From: Acetobacter vaccinii
Lineage (GTDB): Bacteria; Pseudomonadota; Alphaproteobacteria; Acetobacterales; Acetobacteraceae
Reading direction: 5' to 3'
DNA length: 64,000 bases
Assembly: GCF_008365315.1 (NCBI RefSeq)
Contig: NZ_CP043506.1
Coordinates: forward strand, 2,717,001-2,781,000
This document shows positions 1 to 9,065 of this stretch, one piece after another. The notes beneath the pieces are model-generated. The model was not told the origin of the DNA, made no database searches, and was given only the letters and a program-made list of their open reading frames with translations. How positions within the stretch are numbered: position 1 is the first letter of the stretch; each line of letters begins with the position of its first letter. A program made the translations under genes and the position numbers.

Positions 1-776
1 ACGATTTCGTCCTCATCCACCACCAGAGATCCGGGCAACTGCCCTTCCATCACCGCCGGGCCATCCATAAAGCTGGACAGCACCTGCACACGCACACCCG
101 CGCGCATGGCCAGCCCCACGCTCCGTGTCTGCAAGACCTTGGCACCGACCGATGCCAGTTCCAGCATTTCCTCGTACGTTACCTTGTCGAGCTTGCGGGC
201 CTTGGAAACAATCCGGGGGTCTGTCGTGTATATGCCGTCCACATCCGTGTAGATGTCGCAGCGGTCGGCCTTGATGGCCGCAGCCAGCGCAACCGCCGAC
301 GTATCAGACCCACCCCGCCCCAAGGTCGAAACCCGCTCGTCCGGCGCAACACCCTGAAAGCCTGCAACCACGGGCACAATGCCTTCGGCCATGCAGCCCA
401 GCAGACGGGTGCCGTCGATTGTGTCCAGACTGGCTTTGCCATGCAGCGAATCCGTGCGGATCGGCACCTGCCACCCGGCGAATGAGCGCGAAGGCACACC
501 CAGCGCCTGCAAGGCAATGGCCAGCAGCCCACTGGTAACCTGCTCACCCGTGGCAACAATCGAATCGTATTCCATCGGATCATGCAGAGGGGACAGCGCC
601 TGACAGTACCCCACCAGGCGGTTGGTTTCCCCCGCCATGGCCGAAACCACCACCAGCACATCGCAGCCCGCGTCTTTCTGTTTCTTGACGCGTTGGGCAA
701 CCGCCCTGATACGGTCGAGATCCCCCACGGATGTCCCGCCGAATTTCATGACAATCCGGGGTGTGGAACCGGACAT
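1..776 (-). CDS. lysC: Aspartate kinase (N-terminal 258 residues; C-terminus lies outside the window)
   Basis: Phosphorylates aspartate to aspartyl phosphate, the first step to lysine, threonine, methionine and diaminopimelate. The frame opens with the family signature KFGGTSV at residues 11-17 and stays open to the window edge, covering the amino-acid kinase domain (including GRGGSDTSA near residue 170) and reaching the start of the ACT regulatory region. The ATG at 776 is preceded by GGAG at a spacing of 9, which supports this start; an in-frame ATG nine codons later is less likely. It is divergent from ubiG, an arrangement seen often in Alphaproteobacteria. The gene is cut only by the window edge; no frameshift is seen. 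Confidence 0.95.
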   Translation of the reverse strand, partial: MSGSTPRIVMKFGGTSVGDLDRIRAVAQRVKKQKDAGCDVLVVVSAMAGETNRLVGYCQALSPLHDPMEYDSIVATGEQVTSGLLAIALQALGVPSRSFAGWQVPIRTDSLHGKASLDTIDGTRLLGCMAEGIVPVVAGFQGVAPDERVSTLGRGGSDTSAVALAAAIKADRCDIYTDVDGIYTTDPRIVSKARKLDKVTYEEMLELASVGAKVLQTRSVGLAMRAGVRVQVLSSFMDGPAVMEGQLPGSLVVDEDEI

Positions 777-952
777 AGCTTTATTCTCCACCAGACACGC
801 CGCAAAAAATACTGTCCGCTCTGCTTTCTTCCTGATGTGACGGGGAAGAAAAGGCACATCGGAACAGTTGCACAGCTTTACAAGGCGCGTCACATAACCT
901 TCCCGGCCCCCTTTCGTCCAGCGGGGAGACCAGCAGGAAAGGAATTTGTTGC

Positions 953-1693
953 ATGAACGCCACCAACAGCCAGCCAGTCTCATCGGTCTCGGACGAGGAA
1001 ATCACCCGTTTCAGTGCACTGGCGGAGCAATGGTGGGACCCCAGCGGCCCCATGCGCCCACTGCATGCCATGAATACGCTGCGTATTGCCTGGGCAGCAC
1101 GCCACCTGCCTTTGCGCGGCGCGACCGCACGCAGGGCCAGAGTGCTCGATATCGGCTGCGGCGCGGGCATTGCGAGCGAGGCTCTGGCCAAGGAAGGATA
1201 CGATGTGCTGGGGCTTGATGCCTCAGCCAACGGTATTGCTGCCGCACGCGCCCATCTGGACAGCACGCCCCTGCCCGCCACCGCAGGCCCGCTGGAATAC
1301 CGCTGTGGCAGTGCCGAAACCCTTGTGGAAGAGCGGCAGACTTTTGATGCTGTCGTGGCGTTTGAGATTATCGAACATGTGACCGACCCCGCGCAGTTCA
1401 CCCACATGCTGGCCCAACTGGTGCGCCCAGGCGGCACGGTTGTGATTTCCACCATGAACCGCACGCTGCGATCCTTCGCGGTTGGCAAAGTCGGAGCCGA
1501 ATATCTGCTGAGGCTTCTGCCTGTTGGCACGCATGACTGGCGCAAGTTCATCCGCCCGTCGGAACTGGCCCAGTATGCGCGGGCTGCCGGACTACACACA
1601 ACCGCCATCGCGGGCATGGCCCCAAGCCCCAGTGGCTGGAAGGAAAGCCGCGACATGGGGATCAATTACATCGCGGCTTTTCGGAAAGACTGA
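953..1693 (+). CDS. ubiG: Ubiquinone biosynthesis O-methyltransferase UbiG
   Basis: SAM-dependent methyltransferase of 246 residues that carries out the two O-methylation steps of ubiquinone synthesis at the inner face of the membrane. The SAM-binding loop VLDIGCGAG is at residues 64-72, followed by the EIIEHV post-II motif, and the N-terminus ([15 protein letters not shown]) and the C-terminal DMGINYIA block are typical of UbiG. AGGAAAGG stands about 10 bases ahead of the ATG. It is transcribed away from lysC, and the 176 bp between them must hold both promoters. Confidence 0.95.
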   Translation: MNATNSQPVSSVSDEEITRFSALAEQWWDPSGPMRPLHAMNTLRIAWAARHLPLRGATARRARVLDIGCGAGIASEALAKEGYDVLGLDASANGIAAARAHLDSTPLPATAGPLEYRCGSAETLVEERQTFDAVVAFEIIEHVTDPAQFTHMLAQLVRPGGTVVISTMNRTLRSFAVGKVGAEYLLRLLPVGTHDWRKFIRPSELAQYARAAGLHTTAIAGMAPSPSGWKESRDMGINYIAAFRKD

Positions 1694-1735
1694 CACGCAG
1701 GCACCCGGCTACAGCCGGGTTTGCCGCGGGCTCTG

Positions 1736-2206
1736 TCAGGGCATTTTGCACATCGGCCCCATGGGGCCACCGGTATAGCGGGTCCATGTCTGGGTTTCCC
1801 CAAAAATGGGCAGGCCGAGATAGCCCCGCAGTTTGAGAACATCAGGCTTGGGCGACCAGATCTGGGCATTGTAAACATGCCCGCTGTCCGGGTCGAGAAT
1901 ATGCCCACCCAGACGCCCGCTATCGCCCGACAGAGGCCTAAAATCCGTCAACATGCGGATATTACATTCCGGACGGCCATCATACCCATGGGGAATATCG
2001 GTGCCATCGTAACGCATGCCTACCAGCGTGCCGCAGACCGTATCTCCACAGCGCTCAACCTTGAACACACCATCGTGGTCCTGACTGAGCCAATAGCCCA
2101 TCAGGGCCTCACCCGCCGCCGCACGCGCCTGCCCTGCCCCGGTCAACCCCGCAGCCAGGCAAAGCCCCAACACACCAACACGGACAAAACTGGTCAAACC
2201 CGCCAT
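1736..2206 (-). CDS. DUF2147 family secreted protein
   Basis: A 156-residue exported protein with a hydrophobic signal peptide (about residues 5-29, ending in an AxA site near QARAA). The mature part has the DUF2147 pattern: an opening around GYW(L)SQDHDGVFKVERCGD, a paired-Cys segment (C-GDTVCG) and a later 'GG.ILDPDSGHVYNA.IW' block. The biochemical role of DUF2147 is not known. A longer frame begins 10 codons upstream, but the ATG at 2206 has GGGAG at a spacing of 9, so it is preferred. The gene faces ubiG tail to tail. Confidence 0.8.
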   Translation of the reverse strand: MAGLTSFVRVGVLGLCLAAGLTGAGQARAAAGEALMGYWLSQDHDGVFKVERCGDTVCGTLVGMRYDGTDIPHGYDGRPECNIRMLTDFRPLSGDSGRLGGHILDPDSGHVYNAQIWSPKPDVLKLRGYLGLPIFGETQTWTRYTGGPMGPMCKMP

Positions 2207-2279
2207 ACGTCCATTCTCCCTTGGGATTATGTTCATGCGTATTTCCGCTCACAGGGCACGGTAGCTGGTTTAAAAGGCC

Positions 2280-2759
2280 TTAGCCATCCGCCTTGCGTAC
2301 CCAGGGCACGGTATGGAATTCAACACCTTCATCTTCCAGAAGTTCACGGTCACTGCTGGTCATATCACCATATATGCCGCGCTGGGGAGCTTCGCCATGG
2401 TGCATGCGCAATGCCTCATCCGCAAAATTGCGCCCGACATTTTCGCAATTTTCTTCAATAGCCTCACGCACACGGCGCATGGCCCCCAACATAGCATCGG
2501 GCACCACAGTCTGAGCTTGCGGTGCAACTCCTGCCGCAGCAACTGGCACGGAGGCCTCTGGCTGCTGGGGGGCCGAGGCGGGTGGCTTGCGTCCACCTTT
2601 GACAATGGCCGGAGCCATCGGAGCCTGCTCGACCCTGGCTGACCCGCAATCGGGGCAGGACAGCAGCCCCCCTTCACGCAGGCGCGCAAAGGTGGCGCTA
2701 TCCCTGTACCAGCCCTCAAACTCATGCCCGGCAGCACAGTGCAGGCGATAACAGATCAT
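2280..2759 (-). CDS. DUF1178 family protein with a zinc-ribbon-like N-terminus
   Basis: A 159-residue protein. The N-terminus reads MICYRLHCAAGHEFEGWY with a CPDC pair at residues 35-38, the usual start of DUF1178 and suggestive of a metal-binding ribbon made with the Cys and His residues near the start. The middle is a low-complexity Pro/Ala/Gln linker (about 55-90), and the C-terminal block (RNFADEALRMHHGE, RGIYGD) is the conserved DUF1178 core. It lies 36 bp downstream of grxC on the same strand, the usual alphaproteobacterial partner. A carbon-nitrogen hydrolase that often sits between them in other Alphaproteobacteria is absent here. Function unknown. Confidence 0.85.
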   Translation of the reverse strand: MICYRLHCAAGHEFEGWYRDSATFARLREGGLLSCPDCGSARVEQAPMAPAIVKGGRKPPASAPQQPEASVPVAAAGVAPQAQTVVPDAMLGAMRRVREAIEENCENVGRNFADEALRMHHGEAPQRGIYGDMTSSDRELLEDEGVEFHTVPWVRKADG

Positions 2760-2795
2760 TCCTTTCCGCCCTTTCGCTGGCTGTCAGGCATTGTG

Positions 2796-3056
2796 TCAGC
2801 CAAGGCCAAGTTTGGCATCAAGCTGCCCCTGACGCTCCAGAGCCATCAGGTCATCACACCCACCAATAAGCTGGCCGTCGACAAAAACCTGCGGAACTGT
2901 TGTCCGCCCCCCTGAACGCTCGATAGATTCCTCTCGTTCCTTGGTACCTCTGGGAGCATTGATTTCCTTGAAATCAACCTTCTTGCTTTCCAGCAGGCCA
3001 ACAGCCCGAATGCAGTATGGGCAACCCGGCTGCGTATAAATTTCGATCTGCGGCAT
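2796..3056 (-). CDS. grxC: Glutaredoxin 3
   Basis: Small dithiol glutaredoxin of 86 residues that uses glutathione to reduce protein disulfides and mixed disulfides in the cytoplasm. The active site CPYC is at residues 12-15, followed by TVPQVFVDG (cis-Pro loop) and IGGCDDL (glutathione-binding), giving a complete thioredoxin fold of normal family length. The ATG at 3056 has GGAG seven bases upstream. It lies between comF and the DUF1178 gene on the same strand, probably in one transcription unit. Confidence 0.95.
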   Translation of the reverse strand: MPQIEIYTQPGCPYCIRAVGLLESKKVDFKEINAPRGTKEREESIERSGGRTTVPQVFVDGQLIGGCDDLMALERQGQLDAKLGLG

Positions 3057-3154
3057 TCCATGTCTCCTGTTGGTTTGTTCTGGCGTAAAATAAGCTCTCA
3101 GCCCGGCAGGCCATACCCACCTGAGCAGCCTTTATGACTTTCTGAAACAGCCTC

Positions 3155-4000
3155 TTACATATGGGAAGCAGGCTTTGGCATATCCAGCAGGCTTATATCA
3201 ACTTCCTCCCGCGCGGGAACAACTGCCGCGACGAGAAGGTCAACGCGGGCAGCCCCTGCCTGCTGCAAGGCCGCCACACAGGCCGTCGCGGTCGCCCCTG
3301 TGGTCAGCAGGTCATCAACAAGCACCACATGCCTGCCTGCAATCTGGTTGCGGCGGGTTGCCCGCACAGTCATGGCATGCTCAACCTCCACCCAGCGCGC
3401 CTCGCGCGAGAAACGGGCGAGGCTGGCTGTCGCCCGCTGCCTGACCAGGGCATCTGGCACATGCTCAAATCCGCCACGACGCGCTATGTGCGCGGCCAGC
3501 AAGGCCGCCTGATTATACCCACGCCGCAACAGCCGCCACCTATGCACGGGCACCGGTACCAGCAGCACACCGGGCCTGAGCATATCCGCCCCTGCATGCA
3601 CCATGCGCTGCCCCAGAAAGGCAGCGTTTTCCAGCCGGTCAGCATATTTGAGCTGCAAGACCAGACTGCGGATAACCGGCGTGTAAACAAAAGCCGCCCG
3701 TGCCTGCCCCCAGAGCGGAGGATGGCGCTCGCACGCAGGGCAACACCCCCCATCCCCCAACATCGCCTGCGACACTTGTGGCGTTGCACACGTGCGGCAA
3801 AAAGGCTGTACCACAGGCTGTGACTGCACCAGACACGGCCCACACAGCAGGCCCGCCTGTGTGACATCTGCCCCGCAGGACAGGCAGGACGGTGGGTAGA
3901 GTAAATCCAGCAGGGCGTGCCAGACCCGCCTGAACATGGCGGGTCTGGTCATACCCTTCCCACCCATCCAGCGCTTGGCAAACCTCGTAGAAACGCGCAC
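3155..4000 (-). CDS. comF: ComF family phosphoribosyltransferase-like protein
   Basis: A 281-residue protein with a Cys-rich N-terminal zinc-finger-like region (C39, C42, C53, C56 and a second set around residues 68-90) and a C-terminal phosphoribosyltransferase domain carrying the PRPP loop VVLVDDLLTTGAT at about 225-237. In naturally transformable bacteria ComF acts in handling incoming single-stranded DNA; in most Proteobacteria its role is not defined. The start is uncertain: a GTG at 4000 has GAGG five bases upstream, and an ATG at 3952 gives a form 16 residues shorter. It is divergent from the methyltransferase gene, whose ATG is only 12 bp away. Confidence 0.88.
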   Translation of the reverse strand: MRVSTRFAKRWMGGKGMTRPAMFRRVWHALLDLLYPPSCLSCGADVTQAGLLCGPCLVQSQPVVQPFCRTCATPQVSQAMLGDGGCCPACERHPPLWGQARAAFVYTPVIRSLVLQLKYADRLENAAFLGQRMVHAGADMLRPGVLLVPVPVHRWRLLRRGYNQAALLAAHIARRGGFEHVPDALVRQRATASLARFSREARWVEVEHAMTVRATRRNQIAGRHVVLVDDLLTTGATATACVAALQQAGAARVDLLVAAVVPAREEVDISLLDMPKPASHM

Positions 4001-4011
4001 ATCATGACCTC

Positions 4012-4878
4012 ATGACTGTACCGGATATCTTCGATTTCAAAGCTGTACGCCGCCATCGTAATCGTGCCGCACGGCTCCAGCATACCGTAACGCCGATTCT
4101 GGATGCAGCCGCTGGCATTCTGCTTGATCGACTGGATGATGTTGCCCGGCAATTTACCTCTGCGCTGGATATTGGCGGGCGCGGCCTGATTGCCACTGCA
4201 CTGGCAGAGCGAAACATTCCTGTTGTGTCCCTTGATAGCGCACCCGATCAGGCAAGGCAGGCTCCGCCACCCGCCCTCTGCGCTGACATGGATACACTCC
4301 CCTTTGCACCCCATAGCTTTGATCTGGTCATTGCCAATCTGGCCCTGCACTGGGTGAACGACTTACCGGGAATTTTCAGCCAGATCCGCCATGCTCTACG
4401 GCCCGATGGGCTGTTTCTGGCCAGCATGCCCATACTGCCCACCTTGCGGCCCCTGCGGAACGCACTGGACAATGCTGAACTGGCTTTGTGTGATGGGGTT
4501 TCCCCCCGCGTTTCACCCCTCCCGACCCAGCAGAGCTGTGTGACCCTGCTCCAACGGGCGGGCTTCGCGCTCCCTGTGGTTGACCACGAAAGCCTGGACC
4601 TGCGCTACCGCTCACTCCGGGCCCTGATGGCGGACCTGCGGGCTGCGGGTGAAAACAACGCCCTGACCCTGCGTACACGCACGACAGCGCCCCGCATGCT
4701 GTTTGCTGCTGCCGCAGCAGAGCTGGAAAGCAACGCAGAAGGCCACTTTGCCATGCCCCTGCATATGGCCATTCTGTCAGGCTGGGCCCCTGACCCATCA
4801 CAGCCCAAAGCGGCCACACCGGGGCAGTTTGACACAAACCTGAACGATGTTTTTACCCCAACGTCACCGAAGGGATAA
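4012..4878 (+). CDS. NDUFAF5-like SAM-dependent methyltransferase-fold protein
   Basis: A 288-residue class I methyltransferase-fold protein. The SAM loop is degenerate (ALDIGGRG, residues 51-58, where GCG is usual), followed by the VIANLALHWVNDLP block and a long C-terminal helical region (about 150-250). This pattern matches the NDUFAF5/BioC-like family that in mitochondria acts on complex I assembly. A separate BioC domain exists in the bioCD gene, so a biotin role here is unlikely. I see no good ribosome binding site before the ATG, so the start is tentative. Placement beside comF, grxC and DUF1178 is usual in Alphaproteobacteria. Confidence 0.75.
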   Translation: MTVPDIFDFKAVRRHRNRAARLQHTVTPILDAAAGILLDRLDDVARQFTSALDIGGRGLIATALAERNIPVVSLDSAPDQARQAPPPALCADMDTLPFAPHSFDLVIANLALHWVNDLPGIFSQIRHALRPDGLFLASMPILPTLRPLRNALDNAELALCDGVSPRVSPLPTQQSCVTLLQRAGFALPVVDHESLDLRYRSLRALMADLRAAGENNALTLRTRTTAPRMLFAAAAAELESNAEGHFAMPLHMAILSGWAPDPSQPKAATPGQFDTNLNDVFTPTSPKG

Positions 4879-4886
4879 AAACGCTC

Positions 4887-4910
4887 CGCCCCGTCATGGC
4901 TGACAGGGCG
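4887..4910. terminator. Hairpin between convergent genes, possible terminator
   Basis: CGCCC, one mismatch, GTCA, loop TGGC, TGAC, GGGCG form a 9-pair stem-loop in the 43 bp between the methyltransferase gene and the end of pgm. The minus strand shows a short T run five bases past the stem, so it may end the galU-pgm transcript. The T run is weak. Confidence 0.4.
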
Positions 4911-4921
4911 AAGCCTTGGAC

Positions 4922-6331
4922 TTAGTGGCCTGCGTTATTGCCTGAAAAGTCAGGCTTTTCCAGACCGGACTGCTCCAGCTGGGCCACCAGCGCAGCCTTC
5001 AAGCGGTCAAGCCCGGCAGCATCGCGGCCTTCCGCACGGGCCACCAGCACGGCCTGCGTGTTGGACGCACGCAGCAGCCACCAGCCATCGGCTGTGTTGA
5101 CGCGCACACCATCAATACCGGAGACATCCGCCCCCTCCGCCTTGAGGCGGGCCGCCACTTCCTCGATCACTTCAAACTTGCGGCGGTCATCGCAATTAAA
5201 GCGGACCTCCGGGGTGGAAATGGTCAACGGCAGGGCCTCGCGGAACACCGACAGAGGTTCATCCATCCGTGCGACAATACCCAGGGCGCGAACGCCTGCG
5301 TACAGGGCATCATCAAACCCGTACCACTTGTCAGCGAAGAAGATGTGGCCGGACATTTCGCCCGCAAGAGGAGAGCCCGTTTCCGCCATCTTGGATTTGA
5401 TGAGGGAGTGGCCGGTACGCCACATCAGCGGCTTGCCGCCTGCGCGTGCCACTTCATCAAACAGCACCTGGCTGGCTTTGACGTCGGCAATAATGGTGGC
5501 ACCAGGGTGGGTCTTGAGCACATCACGCGCAAGAAGGACCAGAATCTGATCCCCCCACAGGATCTCGCCCTGATTGTCCACAATACCGATACGGTCGGCA
5601 TCACCATCAAAGGCAATACCAAGATCAGCACCGTTATCACGCACAACGCTGATAAGCTGCTCGAGGTTCTTGGCAACCGTGGGGTCGGGGTGGTGGGCCG
5701 GGAATGTGCCGTCAATCTTGGCATTGAGCACAATATGCTCGCCCGGCAGCAGTGCCACCAGATCTTCCAGCACCTCACCAGCCGAGCTATTGCCGTTGTC
5801 CCAGACGATCTTGAGCTTGCGCTCGCCGCCGTCATAGTCACGGACCAGACGCTGAACATACTCTTCGCGCAGGTCAACTTCCCGCACGCTGCCTTTTTCC
5901 AGCGTGACAACGTCACCCTTGGCAGCAAGCTCACCCAGTTCGCGAATCTGCTCACCAAAGAAGGGCTTGCCCGCCAGCATCATCTTGAAGCCGTTATAGT
6001 CCGGCGGGTTATGGCTGCCCGTGACCATAATGGCCCCATCGGCCTTCAGCGCGGATGAGGCGTAATACAGCATGGGCGTGGGGCCACGGCCAACCCGCAC
6101 AACCTCCAGCCCACACTCAGCAACACCCTGAACCAGAGCTTCTTCCAGCATGGGGGAAGACAGGCGACCATCATAGCCGACCACAACAAGCTTGCCGTTG
6201 TTGCGACGCACTAGACTGCCAAACGTACGCCCGATGGCAAAGGCATCCTCAGCGCTGAGGGTTTTGCCAACAATCCCGCGGATATCATATTCACGCAGGC
6301 TGGTCGGATCGAAATTATGAGAAAACGACAT
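4922..6331 (-). CDS. Phosphomannomutase/phosphoglucomutase
   Basis: Alpha-D-phosphohexomutase of 469 residues interconverting mannose-6-P/mannose-1-P and glucose-6-P/glucose-1-P. The catalytic phosphoserine lies in [11 protein letters not shown] (Ser106), the Mg-binding loop is DGDAD at 242-246, and the sugar-recognition loop GEMSGH is at 324-329; the C-terminal phosphate-binding domain ([13 protein letters not shown]) is complete. Length and motifs fit the AlgC/ManB group. The gene starts five bases after the galU stop, so the two are almost surely co-transcribed: this enzyme supplies glucose-1-P and GalU turns it into UDP-glucose for polysaccharide and envelope glycans (including cellulose or acetan-type polymers in acetic acid bacteria; this last point is inference). 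Confidence 0.92.
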   Translation of the reverse strand: MSFSHNFDPTSLREYDIRGIVGKTLSAEDAFAIGRTFGSLVRRNNGKLVVVGYDGRLSSPMLEEALVQGVAECGLEVVRVGRGPTPMLYYASSALKADGAIMVTGSHNPPDYNGFKMMLAGKPFFGEQIRELGELAAKGDVVTLEKGSVREVDLREEYVQRLVRDYDGGERKLKIVWDNGNSSAGEVLEDLVALLPGEHIVLNAKIDGTFPAHHPDPTVAKNLEQLISVVRDNGADLGIAFDGDADRIGIVDNQGEILWGDQILVLLARDVLKTHPGATIIADVKASQVLFDEVARAGGKPLMWRTGHSLIKSKMAETGSPLAGEMSGHIFFADKWYGFDDALYAGVRALGIVARMDEPLSVFREALPLTISTPEVRFNCDDRRKFEVIEEVAARLKAEGADVSGIDGVRVNTADGWWLLRASNTQAVLVARAEGRDAAGLDRLKAALVAQLEQSGLEKPDFSGNNAGH

Positions 6332-6336
6332 TTATA

Positions 6337-7215
6337 TTACCCAACGTAACGCTTGAGGAATTCCCGGACGCCATCAGCCAGTTCGGGGCGTTCGAGGGCA
6401 AAGGCGATCTGGGCTTCAAGGAAGCCAAGCTTGTCGCCGCAGTCATACCGTGTGCCTTCGTAGCGCACGCCGTGGAAGGGCACATGCCCGATCATCTTGG
6501 CCATGGCATCGGTCAGCTGCACTTCACCACCCGCGCCGCGTTCAAGCTTGCCCAGATGGGGCATGATGTCGGCTGTCAGGATATAGCGGCCAATGATCGA
6601 CAGGTTGGAGGGGGCGTCTTCCGGCTTGGGTTTTTCAACCAGCCCCTTGACCTCAACCAGGTGGCCGTTGTCCGACCCGACATCCAGAATACCGTAACGG
6701 CTGGTATGCTCACGCGGCACTTCCGAGACCGCCACAACGTTGCCGCCCGTCTCGTTATAAGCATCCACCAACTGCTTGAGGCAGCCAACGGGGGCGCGCA
6801 CCATGTCGTCAGGCAGCAGGATGGCAAAGGGATCGTTGCCGATAAATGTACGCGCGCACCAGATCGCATGGCCAAGGCCCAGCGGCTCCTGCTGCCGCAC
6901 GGCAATGAGCGACCCGGCCTTGATGGCGCTGGGGGCCAGCGCGTTCAGGCAGTCGGTCTTGTTCCGTTCCTTGAGGGTGCTTTCCAGTTCATAGGCAATA
7001 TCAAAATAGTCGATCAGGGAATCCTTGCCACGGCCTGTAATCAGGCAGAATTCCTCAATCCCCGCGGCGCGCGCCTCGTCAATGGCATACTGGATCAGCG
7101 GCTTGTCAACGACAGGCAGCATTTCCTTGGGCATGGCCTTGGTCGCCGGCAAAAAGCGCGTTCCCAATCCGGCGACAGGGAGGACTGCTTTACGTAAAGG
7201 CTTGGGGCTAGACAC
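6337..7215 (-). CDS. galU: UTP-glucose-1-phosphate uridylyltransferase GalU
   Basis: Makes UDP-glucose from UTP and glucose-1-phosphate. The 292-residue protein has the nucleotide-binding signature GLGTRFLPATK at residues 16-26 followed by PKEMLPVVDKP, the LGLGHA uridine/sugar segment, and GEVQLTDA near residue 235, all standard for bacterial GalU. The start is GTG at 7215, preceded by AAGGTG at a spacing of 8. It is the first gene of a two-gene operon with the phosphohexomutase. About 440 bp of non-coding sequence lies upstream. Confidence 0.95.
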   Translation of the reverse strand: MSSPKPLRKAVLPVAGLGTRFLPATKAMPKEMLPVVDKPLIQYAIDEARAAGIEEFCLITGRGKDSLIDYFDIAYELESTLKERNKTDCLNALAPSAIKAGSLIAVRQQEPLGLGHAIWCARTFIGNDPFAILLPDDMVRAPVGCLKQLVDAYNETGGNVVAVSEVPREHTSRYGILDVGSDNGHLVEVKGLVEKPKPEDAPSNLSIIGRYILTADIMPHLGKLERGAGGEVQLTDAMAKMIGHVPFHGVRYEGTRYDCGDKLGFLEAQIAFALERPELADGVREFLKRYVG

Positions 7216-7655
7216 GAATGCAACACCTTAAAAAATCAAGTTGAACATATTTCCGAACCGGCCCGCAGCTTATGCAATCCGATTCATCGTCATGGGCAGG
7301 GGCGTAGCCGGTGCCTCTGGCAACAGTAACGCCATACCCCACCCCCATGACGCCTTGGGGCTTTTCAAAAATCATCAAACCTGGCGCGGTGGTGGTGTGT
7401 GCCTATGGTTTTTCCATCCGGCACACCCTCTACCCGTTCCTGCCTGCGAATGCCTGAATCAGCCCTGTAACTTTCTGACACATCTCCCGCCGTGAAGACA
7501 TTTCCAATTACCGGGAAAGATTTGTCATGATTGTGACAACAGCAGCACAAAAATGGGAAAAGGCCAACAGGGGCCAAAAAAACACCAAAAGCGGCATGGT
7601 CCCATGGGTTTCCATGGGGCTATACCGTTTATGGCAATACTATTTTTAGAAAAAA
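7216..7655. other. Gene-free stretch upstream of galU
   Basis: 440 bp between the start of galU and tRNA-Leu. No frame here has convincing coding character. It should hold the galU promoter, but I cannot name a clear -35/-10 pair. A perfect 7-bp inverted repeat with a 4-base loop (CCCATGG GTTT CCATGGG, 7601-7618) lies about 40 bp beyond the 3' end of the tRNA on its strand; A-rich patches on the plus strand read as T runs on the minus strand near 7573-7590, so it could help end the tRNA transcript. Confidence 0.5.
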
Positions 7656-7741
7656 TGGTGCGGTCGAGAAGACTCGAACTTCCACGAGGTTTCCCCCACA
7701 AGCACCTCAAGCTTGCGCGTCTACCATTCCGCCACGACCGC
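7656..7741 (-). tRNA. tRNA-Leu (anticodon GAG)
   Basis: An 86-nt cloverleaf on the minus strand. The acceptor stem GCGGTCG pairs perfectly with CGACCGC, followed by discriminator A and an encoded CCA. The anticodon stem CAAGC/GCTTG encloses the loop TTGAGGT with anticodon GAG, reading CUC and CUU. The long variable arm (about TGTGGGGGAAACCTCG) is the class II feature expected for leucine, and the T arm carries GTTCGAGTC. The D arm begins GGCGGAATGGTAGACG, typical of bacterial tRNA-Leu. Confidence 0.97.
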
Positions 7742-7813
7742 ACGTGACAACAGGTACCAAAAAGGCGATACCGTGTGGTGAGAAGCCTATAACCGAACAA
7801 CAGACAGGCGGCA

Positions 7814-8524
7814 ATGACCAAAGACCAAATTTTGTGGGAAATAAGCAAAAAAGAAGTTTCCTACCCACAAGCCCTCGCCCGGATGGAGCAGATCGCGCGC
7901 GATATTCGCGCCCAGACTGCTCAGGAACGGATATGGCTGCTGGAACACCCGCCACTCTACACATCTGGCACATCATCGCGGGAGGAAGACCTGTTCAACC
8001 CCGCAGGATACCCAACGTATCATGCAGGCCGGGGTGGGCAGTGGACGTACCATGGACCGGGGCAGCGCACGGCCTATGCCATGCTTGACCTCAACCAACC
8101 CCATGGAGACCTGCCCGCCAAGGACCTGCGTGCCTATGTGCAGGCGCTGGAACGCTGGATCATAACGGCACTGGCGCAGTTTGGCGTGACGGGGGAAGTG
8201 CGCGAGGGCCGTGTCGGCGTGTGGGTTGCAAACCCCACAACCGGTCAGGAAGAAAAAATCGCCGCCATTGGTGTGCGGGTTTCCCGCTGGGTCAGTTGGC
8301 ATGGGGTAGCGATCAATGTGAACCCACGCCTGTCCGACTTTGAAGGAATCGTCCCCTGCGGCATCAGGGACTACGGCGTGACCAGCCTGCACAAGCTGGG
8401 CCTGCGCACCACCATGGCGGAACTGGACGCCGCACTTGTGGCGTCATGGCGCACTGTTTTTGGCAGCACGCCCTCAGCCTTGCAGGAAGTGGCCGTTACG
8501 GCGCTTCAAGATCAATCAGCGTAA
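7814..8524 (+). CDS. lipB: Octanoyl-ACP:protein N-octanoyltransferase LipB
   Basis: Moves octanoate from acyl carrier protein to lipoyl domains of dehydrogenase complexes, the first step of lipoate synthesis (LipA then adds sulfur). The 236-residue protein has the LipB signature GRGGQWTYHGPGQ at 72-84, the conserved Lys148 in EKIAAIGVR and the nucleophile Cys182 in VPCGI. The last 29 bases overlap tail to tail with the LolA-like gene on the opposite strand. Confidence 0.96.
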   Translation: MTKDQILWEISKKEVSYPQALARMEQIARDIRAQTAQERIWLLEHPPLYTSGTSSREEDLFNPAGYPTYHAGRGGQWTYHGPGQRTAYAMLDLNQPHGDLPAKDLRAYVQALERWIITALAQFGVTGEVREGRVGVWVANPTTGQEEKIAAIGVRVSRWVSWHGVAINVNPRLSDFEGIVPCGIRDYGVTSLHKLGLRTTMAELDAALVASWRTVFGSTPSALQEVAVTALQDQSA

Positions 8525-9065
8525 CTCTGCGACGCTCATCCACAATGCGGGCCTCATAAAGGCTCAGATGGCCCGCCACCGTTCTGAAACGCAACGTCAC
8601 CAACCCTTGGGAAGGATTGTCGGTGCGGGTCAGCGACAGTTGCAGCAGGCCATCCGCCCCATGCTGGACGTCCGTCACCGTTACAGGCCCCGACAGCCGC
8701 ATGGGGTTGTCCAGCAGGAGCCCAAGCGGGTTGTGCGCCAACCCCAGATGGGTCTCCGCCCCGGTCTGGCTGTCGGTAAAGACAGCATGCCGCCCCTGCG
8801 CTGTCAGGTCCATCACATGGGGCTGGGTAAAGTGCATGGACAATGCGCCGGGGTGATAGCTCAGCGTGCCCGCCCCGCGTGCGCCATCTGGCCATGCCTG
8901 CACAAAAGGCACCGATTCCAGGTCAACAGTCTGGAAATATCCTTCCACCTGATGAACCGCCGCCCTGTCGGACGGGCTCTGCCCCCCCTCCGGCGTGGCA
9001 CAGGCTGCCAGCACGAAGGGCAGGACAAACGCCAGTGCCCGCATAACCGGGACTCGGGCTGTCAT
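8496..9065 (-). CDS. LolA-like protein with a lipoprotein signal
   Basis: A 189-residue exported protein. The N-terminus has a hydrophobic stretch ending in LAAC (Cys22), a lipobox, so it is predicted to be lipid-anchored. The rest follows the half-barrel pattern of LolA-family outer-membrane lipoprotein carriers: GAGTLSYHPGALSMHF, a D-x-x-x-x-G-R-HAVFTDSQTG segment, HNPLGLLLDNP and a final 'LVTLRFRTVAGHLSLYEARIVD' type region. LolA itself is normally a soluble periplasmic chaperone, so the lipobox is unusual. Its ATG overlaps the bolA stop as ATGA, indicating coupled translation. It could instead play a LolB-like acceptor role. Confidence 0.65.
   Translation of the reverse strand: MTARVPVMRALAFVLPFVLAACATPEGGQSPSDRAAVHQVEGYFQTVDLESVPFVQAWPDGARGAGTLSYHPGALSMHFTQPHVMDLTAQGRHAVFTDSQTGAETHLGLAHNPLGLLLDNPMRLSGPVTVTDVQHGADGLLQLSLTRTDNPSQGLVTLRFRTVAGHLSLYEARIVDERRRVTLIDLEAP

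Noticed and set aside
2756-2800. Missing carbon-nitrogen hydrolase between grxC and DUF1178
   Set aside because: In several Alphaproteobacteria a nitrilase-family gene sits here, but the gap is only 36 bp and shows no remnant, so no pseudogene is called.
7241-7495. An 84-codon open frame upstream of galU
   Set aside because: It has a biased composition (Pro, His, Cys) without a ribosome binding site and lies where the galU promoter should be.
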